Origin: Flavobacterium tegetincola DSM 22377 | Lineage (GTDB): Bacteria > Bacteroidota > Bacteroidia > Flavobacteriales > Flavobacteriaceae | Length of the DNA: 64,000 nt | Direction: 5' to 3' | Assembly: GCF_000425485.1 (NCBI RefSeq) | Contig: NZ_KE384389.1 | Span: 28,992-92,991 of the forward strand | Shown: positions 53,509 to 60,639 of the stretch, in pieces | Layout: each line of letters starts with the position of its first letter | Numbering within the stretch: position 1 is the stretch's first letter | Notes under the pieces: model-generated | What the model was told of the DNA's origin: nothing | The model's database searches: none | What the model saw: only the letters and a program-made list of their open reading frames with translations | Made by a program: the position numbers and the translations under genes

Positions 53509-54840
53509 TTATTCTACCAAACAAACGGTAAATTGCGTATTATTTTCATCGCTTCTAAAAGCCAAATAACCACCATGTGCTTCAATAATGTTTTTGGACA
53601 AAGTCAACCCAATTCCTGCTCCACTAGTTCTAGTAGTAAAAAACGGAAGTAAAATTTTATCTTCAATTTCAGGGTCAATTCCGCTACCATTGTCGGTTAT
53701 AATAATGTAAAGACGCTTTTCTTTTAATTCGGCACTTATTGTTATTTCCTTCTTTTCTTTTTCTGCTAAAGCAAATAAGCTGTTGGTGAATAAATTGATA
53801 AAAACTTGCTCCATTTGATTGGAATCTACCGAAATCCAGCGGTTAAAATCAATCGTGTTCTTTACTTCAATTTTTTCCTTTTTAAAAAGCGGTTTCATAA
53901 TTTGAACGCAATTTTCAATCAACGTCGAAAGTTCGATTTTTTCCTTTTTTGGCGTCGGTAACATCGCTAATTTTCGATAACTTTCTACAAATTCTTGCAA
54001 ATGATTACTTCTGTTATGCATCGTAATCACGCTGTCTTTTATGTCTTGCAAATCTTCTGGACTCAATGATTCTTGACCTACTAATTCTTTTAAATTTTGC
54101 GAAAGCGAACGAATTGGTGTCAATGAATTCAGTAATTCATGCGAAATAACTTTCATTAAATTTATCCATGCTTCTTTTTCTTTTTTGTCAATTACTTTCT
54201 GAATGGAATCCAGTAAAACCACATAATATTCTTGATTATGTGTTTTAGTTCGCGAGGATTGCATGACAAAAATTTGCATTTCTTGCTGGTTGACTCTAAT
54301 CTGTAGTGTCGTTTTAATCTCGCTGAAATTTTGCTCCTCAATTAACAAACAAAGCGATGGCAATTGATTTTTTAAATAGTGCCACTTGGAAACTTTTGGC
54401 ACTTCAAATTGCTTTGAAAAACAATCGTTCATCAAGAAAATAGACCAGTCACTTTCTTCCTTTTGCAAAATTAAAATACCCGTTTCGATGTTGTTTAAAA
54501 TGGAACGATATATAATGTCTTTTGAAACTTGTTCGTTTTCCTTTTCCTTCAATGAGTTATACAATTGAAACAATCGACGGTAATTTTGAAACGATTTGTG
54601 TTTCGAGAAATCAGCAGAAAAATCTTTGTTTAAAATTGCATTAATGGTTTTATCATAAAACAAAAATGCATTTTTGAGATAGAAATACAATTCGATGATG
54701 AACGATGCAACAACAAATGCAACGAAAATAGAAGTGTAAATCAAACTTTTTTCTGCCAAATAAAACACAGCGGCGAAACCTAAAAGGATTAGGATTATTC
54801 GCATAAAAATTTGATTGTATATTTTAAAATTTGCTAACAT
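53509..54840 (-). CDS. NtrY-like sensor histidine kinase
   Basis: From the ATG at 54840 (MLANFKIYNQIFMRIILILL) the kinase is 443 residues. It has two membrane helices (about 12-30 and 36-58), a PAS-like middle region (about 115-210), HisKA motif VISHELLNSLTPIRSLSQNL, N-box VFINLFTNSLFALAE, G1 ITDNGSGID and G2 SGAGIGLTLSK. The start lies 1 bp after the response regulator stop (TAATATG), so the two are cotranscribed. An upstream in-frame start at 54987 inside the previous gene is less likely. It probably phosphorylates the NtrC-type protein. Confidence 0.88.
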   Translation of the reverse strand: MLANFKIYNQIFMRIILILLGFAAVFYLAEKSLIYTSIFVAFVVASFIIELYFYLKNAFLFYDKTINAILNKDFSADFSKHKSFQNYRRLFQLYNSLKEKENEQVSKDIIYRSILNNIETGILILQKEESDWSIFLMNDCFSKQFEVPKVSKWHYLKNQLPSLCLLIEEQNFSEIKTTLQIRVNQQEMQIFVMQSSRTKTHNQEYYVVLLDSIQKVIDKKEKEAWINLMKVISHELLNSLTPIRSLSQNLKELVGQESLSPEDLQDIKDSVITMHNRSNHLQEFVESYRKLAMLPTPKKEKIELSTLIENCVQIMKPLFKKEKIEVKNTIDFNRWISVDSNQMEQVFINLFTNSLFALAEKEKKEITISAELKEKRLYIIITDNGSGIDPEIEDKILLPFFTTRTSGAGIGLTLSKNIIEAHGGYLAFRSDENNTQFTVCLVE

Positions 54841-54841
54841 A

Positions 54842-56218
54842 TTACGTTTTTGTTCCTTTCTCTTTTGGAGAAGGGCTAGGGATGAGGCTGTATTTTTCAA
54901 TTCTTCGGTACAATGAAGCTCTGGATAAACCCAACTCATCGGCAGATTTACTGATGTTATTTTCGTTCTTGACCAAAACTTTTTCAATCGCTACTTTTTC
55001 AATATCTGAAAGCTGAAACTCATCTGGATTTTCGTGTTTCGTAATTATTTCTAAATCTAAATCTGAAGTTTTTATGGTGTTGTTTTCACAAAGAATAACG
55101 GCACGTTCTATGCGGTTTTCCATTTCTCGAATGTTTCCATTCCAAGCGTGGTTTTCTATTTGAGTCAACGCTTTTTCATCAAAGACAATGGTATTTCGTT
55201 CGTATTTTGCAATCATTTTCTCTAATAAAAAATGGGCCAACGGAACTTTATCCGCCATTCGTTCGCGTAAAGCGGGTAAGGTAATTTCCATCGTGTTTAT
55301 ACGGTAATACAAATCTTCGCGGAAATTTTTAGCGTTCAATTCTTCCTTCAAATCTAAATTGGTAGCGGTAATAATCCGAACGTCAATCTTGCGAGGTTTG
55401 GTTTCGCCTAAACGTGTTACGGTTTTGGTTTGGATAACTTGCAATAATTTGGATTGCAAATGAAGGGGTACATTTCCTATTTCATCGAGAAAAATAGTGC
55501 CGTTTTCTGCTGTTTCAAATTTTCCAATGGTATCGACTTTCGCGTCCGTAAAAGCACCTTTTGCATAACCGAATAATTCACTTTCAAAGATATTTGCATT
55601 CAAAGAACCCAAATCAACATGAATGAACTCGTTATTTTTACGTTCTGAATGTTCATGAATGTAGCGTGCTAAAACATATTTTCCTGTACCATTTTCTCCT
55701 AGAATTAAAACATTGGCATCCGTTTTTGCCACTTTATTGGCTAAAGAATATGCTTTTTCGATGGATTGCGATGTTCCAATAAAATACGATAAACTGGGTT
55801 TATTTGTAGAAATATTCTTCTTATTTTTCCGAGATGCAGCAACGCCTTTTTTAATCGTTTCAACTAATTTTTCATTGTCCCAAGGTTTTAAAATATAATC
55901 GGAAGCACCACTTTTCAATCCTTCAACGGCAGTTTCCACTTTTCCAAAAGCGGTCATTAAAATTACAATCGTATTAGGCGAAAGTTTTTTAATTTCTTTT
56001 AAAAAATACAAACCTTCTCTTCCATCTTCAAAACCGATGCGGTAATTCATGTCGAGTAAAACCAAATCAATTTCGGTTTCTGCTAAAAGTTGGACTACAT
56101 TTTTGGGATTACTTAAAGTGTAAATCGTCTCAAAATGTTTTTTCAAAAGCATTTTCGCCGTAAAAAGAATGTCTTCTTGGTCGTCAATAACTAAAATGGT
56201 GGCGTTGGTCTTTTTCAT
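54842..56218 (-). CDS. NtrC-family sigma-54-dependent response regulator
   Basis: The 458-residue protein has a receiver domain (about 1-125; phosphoacceptor in LVLLDMNYRIGFEDG), an AAA+ domain (about 145-380; Walker A GENGTGKYVLARYI, Walker B GTIFLDEIGNV) and a Fis-type HTH (about 410-450; NNISKSADELGLSRASLYRR). The sigma-54 contact loop reads GAFTDA rather than GAFTGA, a variant seen in Bacteroidetes. It should activate sigma-54 promoters, likely the efflux operon 1.3 kb to the right. Confidence 0.9.
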   Translation of the reverse strand: MKKTNATILVIDDQEDILFTAKMLLKKHFETIYTLSNPKNVVQLLAETEIDLVLLDMNYRIGFEDGREGLYFLKEIKKLSPNTIVILMTAFGKVETAVEGLKSGASDYILKPWDNEKLVETIKKGVAASRKNKKNISTNKPSLSYFIGTSQSIEKAYSLANKVAKTDANVLILGENGTGKYVLARYIHEHSERKNNEFIHVDLGSLNANIFESELFGYAKGAFTDAKVDTIGKFETAENGTIFLDEIGNVPLHLQSKLLQVIQTKTVTRLGETKPRKIDVRIITATNLDLKEELNAKNFREDLYYRINTMEITLPALRERMADKVPLAHFLLEKMIAKYERNTIVFDEKALTQIENHAWNGNIREMENRIERAVILCENNTIKTSDLDLEIITKHENPDEFQLSDIEKVAIEKVLVKNENNISKSADELGLSRASLYRRIEKYSLIPSPSPKEKGTKT

Positions 56219-56227
56219 TTTTGGAAA

Positions 56228-57292
56228 TTAGCGGGATTTTAAAATCTGCATTAAAGGTTCATTAACGTAATAATTAGTTTTGCCAATTTTTATTTTTCGC
56301 AATAAATTTGCTTCCACCAATTGATTCAAATAAGCACGAGACGTGTTTCTATGAATTTTCAACTCTCGCTCTAAAAAATCGATTTTTGTATAAGGATGTT
56401 TAAACAATAAGTTGATTAGGTCGTGACTGTAAAATGTAAAATTTTCTCTAATCTCTTTTTTATAAAAGTCCATTAAGTCTTTGATGTTATTCACAACTAT
56501 TAATGTTTCTTTTGCTGTTTCTTCCACACCAATTAACATCCAAATAATCCAATCCTCCCATTTTTCGTCAGTCCTTATATTTTGTAATAGCTTGTAATAT
56601 TGAATTTTGTTTTTCGTGATATAGTGACTTAAATATAAAACTGGAATATCAAGCAATTTTTGTTGAACTAAATATAGAATATTCAAAATCCGTCCTGTTC
56701 TTCCGTTTCCATCATAGAACGGATGGATTGTTTCAAACTGGTAGTGAATAATTGCCATTTTAATTAAACCGTCTATATCCTGCAAGGATTCTTCATTAAT
56801 ATACTTTTCCAAATTAGATAAAAGAAGCACTATTTCATCATAATTTTGTGGTGGGGTATAGATGATTTCGTTTGTTTTAGCATTTTTTAAATTTGTACCT
56901 GGCAATTTTCTAATAGGATGATTAGGGCTTACAACTTCTTGAATTTTTGTGATATCGTTAATTGTAATAATTCCTTTTTCTTGAATTGAATTATATCCTT
57001 TTTTTAATGCAAATGCATAGTTTTTGACTTCTTTAGCATTTAAATTGAGTACTTCATCATCAACCATCGCTTGATACATTTCGTCGTCAGTGGTAACAAT
57101 GTTTTCAATTTCACTACTGTCTTTTGCTTCTTGTAAAGCAAGAGTATCTAATAAAATTTGCGAATTTGGTATTTTCTTTATGTCACCTTTTAGCTCGCCC
57201 AATGCTCTACTTGCTTTATTTAAAGCTTTTAGAATTTCTTTAGTTTCAAAATCAAAACTAATTGGCAACGGCTGAATTTTGAAATTTTGCAT
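56228..57292 (-). CDS. Fic family protein with winged-helix C-terminus
   Basis: The 354-residue protein has a complete Fic motif HPFYDGNGRTGR (residues 190-201), so it is probably an active AMP transferase. An inhibitory motif SSEIEN (residues 59-64, pattern SxxxEN) precedes it, as in class II Fic proteins that hold themselves inactive. The C-terminal part (about 285-354) is a winged helix (FLERELKIHRNTSRAYLNQL). Two tandem 40-bp inverted-repeat units lie just upstream, suggesting autoregulation. Target unknown. Confidence 0.9.
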   Translation of the reverse strand: MQNFKIQPLPISFDFETKEILKALNKASRALGELKGDIKKIPNSQILLDTLALQEAKDSSEIENIVTTDDEMYQAMVDDEVLNLNAKEVKNYAFALKKGYNSIQEKGIITINDITKIQEVVSPNHPIRKLPGTNLKNAKTNEIIYTPPQNYDEIVLLLSNLEKYINEESLQDIDGLIKMAIIHYQFETIHPFYDGNGRTGRILNILYLVQQKLLDIPVLYLSHYITKNKIQYYKLLQNIRTDEKWEDWIIWMLIGVEETAKETLIVVNNIKDLMDFYKKEIRENFTFYSHDLINLLFKHPYTKIDFLERELKIHRNTSRAYLNQLVEANLLRKIKIGKTNYYVNEPLMQILKSR

Positions 57293-57324
57293 ATCTAAAT
57301 CAATTTAAACAAATGTATGTATTT

Positions 57325-57405
57325 TATTCTCATGCACAAAAAAACGCAAATTTTGTGCACGTTATTTTCTCATGCACAATAAAGCTACAAATTATGTGCA
57401 CGTTA
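57325..57405. promoter_or_regulatory. two tandem inverted-repeat units upstream of fic
   Basis: Units at 57325-57364 and 57365-57405 are near-identical and head to tail. Each contains TCATGCACAA...TGTGCACGTTA, that is a TGCACA/TGTGCA inverted repeat. The first lies 33 bp from the fic start. The likely binder is the Fic protein's own winged helix. Confidence 0.6.
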
Positions 57406-57424
57406 CTTTTTCTTCGTAAGCACC

Positions 57425-57461
57425 GTTCATTTTCGGACAAATGGTGTTCATTTTCGAACAC
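57425..57461. promoter_or_regulatory. two TGTTC-N6-GAACA-type sites (NtrC-type activator sites)
   Basis: The sites are CGTTCATTTTCGGAC (57424-57438) and GTGTTCATTTTCGAACAC (57444-57461). The second is a perfect inverted repeat; the first is a weaker copy 21 bp away. They lie 60-100 bp upstream of a sigma-54-like promoter, the usual place for binding of an NtrC-family activator, and the gene for one lies 1.2 kb to the left. Confidence 0.6.
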
Positions 57462-57521
57462 TTGGTTCTAATGATGTTTTATATTTTAGCAGTAATCAAG
57501 GGATTGCAAATCTTTAATTTG

Positions 57522-57537
57522 TGGCATAAAATTTCCA
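57522..57537 (+). promoter_or_regulatory. sigma-54-like promoter of the efflux operon
   Basis: TGGCAT-AAAAT-TTCCA resembles the sigma-54 consensus TGGCAC-N5-TTGCA, with GG and the -12 pair ten bases apart as required, but with C instead of G in the -12 GC. Transcription would begin about 57548, 12 bp before the start codon. Confidence 0.5.
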
Positions 57538-57559
57538 ATAGGTATTTAAAATCAATACA

Positions 57560-58801
57560 ATGGACACTCTCATCAAGCGTAAAAATAACAAAAAAAAGTA
57601 TGTATTAATTGCTTTGCCGATTATATTGGTTTTGGGTTATTTTATTACTACTTCGTTAACCAAGAAAAGAAGTTTGAATGTAAATAAGGCGGAAATTTCA
57701 ATTAAAACGGTAGAAGAAGGCTTTTTTGAAGACTTTATTTTATTCCAAGCGAAGGTTACTCCACTAAATTCGATGTTGGTGAATGTTATTGAAGGAGGAG
57801 CGGTTCAGGAAATATTTGTTAGCAATGGAGATAGGGTTGTGCAAGGTCAGCCATTGGTTCGGTTGTACAATCCGAATACGGAATTGGCTTACATGCAGCA
57901 AGAAACTTCGATTATTGAACAGATTAATAATTTGAATAAAGCAAAACTAGATTTGAGAAACCAAGAATTGAATTTGGCTAAAGATTTAATCAGTATTGAA
58001 CATGATTTTGTAGATGCTAAAAATTTATTCGATTTGAATCAGAAATTGTTTGAGCAAGAGATTTTATCTAAAAATGAATGGCAGAAAACACAAGAGAATT
58101 TTCGGTTTCAAAAGGAACGAATGGACATCATCAAGCAAAGTGTGAAGAAAGAAAAACAGGCAAATCAAATTCAAATTGGACAACTGAATCAATCTATTGA
58201 AATTATGAATCGAAGTTTGTCTATTTTGCGGAAGAATAAAAATAACTTTTTGATTACTGCACCACTTTCGGGTCGGCTTTCATCTTTTGAACCTATTTTA
58301 GGGAAAACGTATTTGCAAGGAAATAGTATCGGAACGATTGATGTCATGAAAGGGTATAAATTAGTGGCTGATGTGGATGAATTTTATTTGGACCGCGTTT
58401 CGGAAGGACAAAATGGGTCGGTGGAGTTTAATGGAAAGACAGTTGAAGTTCAAATTATAAAGGTGATTCCTGAAATTAAAGGAGGTCGGTTTATGGTGGA
58501 GTTGAATTTTGTAAAAAACGATAATTTGGAACTTAATCAAGGGTTGACTTTTGGAGTTCGGATTAATTTATCGGAAAAAAAGAAGACGACACTACTTTCG
58601 AAAGGGAGTTTTTATCAAGACACTTCGGGTAAATGGATTTTTGTAGTGAAAGACAATCAAGCGGTTCGGAGACCCATTGTTTTGGGTAGAGAAAATCCTT
58701 TGTATTATGAAGTTGTAGAAGGATTGAAAGAAGGGGAACAAGTGGTGACTTCGAGTTATGCGGATTATAAAGACATTGAAGTATTAAGATTGGAGAATTA
58801 A
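57560..58801 (+). CDS. membrane fusion protein of an efflux system (MacA/HlyD-like)
   Basis: The 413-residue protein has an N-terminal membrane anchor (about 13-32), a lipoyl half (VNVIEGGAVQEIFVSNGDRV), a long coiled coil (about 112-225), and the second lipoyl and beta-barrel parts (ITAPLSGRLSSFEPILGKTY). It bridges the inner-membrane transporter and a TolC-like channel. First gene of the operon with ATPase, permease and TolC-like genes. Confidence 0.9.
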   Translation: MDTLIKRKNNKKKYVLIALPIILVLGYFITTSLTKKRSLNVNKAEISIKTVEEGFFEDFILFQAKVTPLNSMLVNVIEGGAVQEIFVSNGDRVVQGQPLVRLYNPNTELAYMQQETSIIEQINNLNKAKLDLRNQELNLAKDLISIEHDFVDAKNLFDLNQKLFEQEILSKNEWQKTQENFRFQKERMDIIKQSVKKEKQANQIQIGQLNQSIEIMNRSLSILRKNKNNFLITAPLSGRLSSFEPILGKTYLQGNSIGTIDVMKGYKLVADVDEFYLDRVSEGQNGSVEFNGKTVEVQIIKVIPEIKGGRFMVELNFVKNDNLELNQGLTFGVRINLSEKKKTTLLSKGSFYQDTSGKWIFVVKDNQAVRRPIVLGRENPLYYEVVEGLKEGEQVVTSSYADYKDIEVLRLEN

Positions 58802-58947
58802 GTATTAAGATGTTGGAGGAAAGAAGATAGAGGAAAGAATATAGAAAATAGAGAATAGAATAAAGATTATGGAGGATTGGGTTGAAAAGTTGATTGCGGT
58901 AGTAAGACAAATCCTAAATCAAAAATCAAAAATCAAAAATTTTAAAG

Positions 58948-59649
58948 ATGATACAAATCAAAAAATTATCGAAAATCTTCCAGACGGAGGAAGTGGAAAC
59001 GAAGGCGTTACACGAGGTTTCAATCACAATCAATCAAGGGGATTTTGTTACTATTATGGGTTCTTCGGGAAGCGGGAAATCAACGCTTTTGAATATTGTG
59101 GGACTTTTAGACAGTGCTTCTTCCGGGAGTTATGAGTTGTTAAATCAAGAAATGATTGGGTTGAAAGAGCAACAGAAATCAAAAGTAAGGAAGGAAAACA
59201 TTGGATTTGTTTTTCAGAATTTCAATTTAATTGACGAATTGTCGGTTTATGATAATATCGAGTTGCCTTTGATTTATAATAATGTTGCATCTTCTGAACG
59301 AAAACAAAAAGTAGAGAAGATAGCAGAACGTTTGGGGATTTCACATCGTTTGAAACATTATCCACAGCAACTTTCGGGTGGTCAACAGCAACGTGTGGCC
59401 GTGGCAAGGGCTTTGATAAACGACCCGAAAATCATTTTGGCCGATGAGCCAACTGGAAATTTAGATTCTAAAAACGGAAATGAGGTGATGGAACTTTTGA
59501 CCGACTTGCATGCTCAAGGTGCAACGATTTTGATGGTAACGCATTCCGATTATGATGCTTCTTTTTCGCAGCGAACGATATTTATGAAGGATGGAATTAT
59601 CCTTTCAGAAAAAAATAATAGTAAAAACGTAGACGTATTAATTTCTTAA
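58948..59649 (+). CDS. ABC transporter ATPase (MacB/LolD-like)
   Basis: The 233-residue ATPase has Walker A GSSGSGKST (residues 38-46), signature LSGGQQQRVAVARAL and Walker B IILADEPTGNLDSKNG with the LolD/MacB-type continuation. It powers the permease encoded two genes further on. The 146-bp gap before it is a purine-rich low-complexity stretch without a gene. Confidence 0.93.
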   Translation: MIQIKKLSKIFQTEEVETKALHEVSITINQGDFVTIMGSSGSGKSTLLNIVGLLDSASSGSYELLNQEMIGLKEQQKSKVRKENIGFVFQNFNLIDELSVYDNIELPLIYNNVASSERKQKVEKIAERLGISHRLKHYPQQLSGGQQQRVAVARALINDPKIILADEPTGNLDSKNGNEVMELLTDLHAQGATILMVTHSDYDASFSQRTIFMKDGIILSEKNNSKNVDVLIS

Positions 59650-59660
59650 AAACATTTCTT

Positions 59661-60455
59661 ATGAACAAATTTATTCTTTTTGTAACTGTATTATTTACGG
59701 GATTATTAACCGCTCAAGTGAGCGAAAACAGAACTGTTGCTGACTTTTCAAAGCTAAAAGTATCGAGTTCTATTGATGTTGTTTACACTGTTTCAGATAA
59801 AATAAGTGTGAAAGTAGAAACGGATGATGCTGAAAAGTTGCAGCTCATAAAAACAGAAGTTGAAGGTGGGACATTGGTGCTTTCTATTGACACAAAAGGG
59901 TATAAGTCAAAAAAAAGTAAGGGAAAAAAGAAAGGCAACAACATTAGTTTTATCAACGGTGTACGGTTTGAGGTATTGAAAATTACGGTTTCAGGTCCAA
60001 ATTTAGAAGCGGTGAAAGTGAGTTCTTCGGCGGATTTGAAATTTATGAATACGAATAAGACTTCTAGACTGGAACTGGTGGTGAGTTCTTCAGGAAGCGT
60101 TGCTGGAACCTTTGAATGTTCGGATTTATTTATTGATGCTTCGTCAAGTGGGGATGTGTCAGCGATGGTTACTGCCGATGCGGTGGAAATTGAATCGAGT
60201 AGCTCGAGTGATGTAACTTTATCGGGAAAAACTAAAGTTATTAAAGTAAAAGCAAGTAGTTCTTCTTCGTGTGATTTGAAAAAATTATTGGCTGAAAACG
60301 CGGTTGTTTTGGCAAGTTCATCAGCGGATGTTTCGGTTTATGCTACAAAATCAGCAGAGGCAAAAGCGTCCTCAAGTGCAGATGTTGTGGTTTATGGAAA
60401 TCCTGAAAGTATTACAAAAGAAGCTAGGTCGTCGGGGTCTGTGAATAAAAGATAA
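59661..60455 (+). CDS. secreted GIN-domain (DUF2807) protein
   Basis: The 264-residue protein has a signal peptide (about 1-19) and the head-GIN domain: FSKLKVSSSIDVVYTVSDKI followed by many short Ser/Asp-rich strands (SSSADLKF, ASSSGDVSA, SSSSDVTLSG), forming a right-handed beta-helix. The family is probably located in the periplasm or on the surface; function is unknown. It lies between the ATPase and permease genes, so it may take part in the efflux complex or stress response. Confidence 0.85.
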   Translation: MNKFILFVTVLFTGLLTAQVSENRTVADFSKLKVSSSIDVVYTVSDKISVKVETDDAEKLQLIKTEVEGGTLVLSIDTKGYKSKKSKGKKKGNNISFINGVRFEVLKITVSGPNLEAVKVSSSADLKFMNTNKTSRLELVVSSSGSVAGTFECSDLFIDASSSGDVSAMVTADAVEIESSSSSDVTLSGKTKVIKVKASSSSSCDLKKLLAENAVVLASSSADVSVYATKSAEAKASSSADVVVYGNPESITKEARSSGSVNKR

Positions 60456-60464
60456 TCAAATTTT

Positions 60465-60534
60465 GTCATGCTGAATTTATTTCAGCATCTAAAAATGTTG
60501 AAATGAGATGCCGAAACGAGTTCGGCATGACAAG
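60465..60534. repeat. inverted pair of REP-like elements
   Basis: Two elements, at 60465-60490 (GTCATGCTGAA...TTCAGCAT) and about 60506-60532 (ATGCCGAA...TTCGGCATGAC), face each other. They share the NTGAA/TTCAN core and the adjacent GTCAT with the elements at 71-100 and 24886-24914. They lie in the 184-bp gap before the permease gene and may form a transcript hairpin. Confidence 0.55.
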
Positions 60535-60639
60535 ATAAAGTTGTGTTTTGTACTACTGATTTCTATTTCAATGTCTAAAATCAATCATCACCCGAGAGCT
60601 TTGCTCGAACGGACGAAGTAATCAAAAAATCGAATCATC

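Noticed and set aside
58801..58947. Small gene or RNA in the gap before the ABC ATPase
   Set aside because: Purine-rich low-complexity sequence with no start-stop frame that makes sense and no stable fold.
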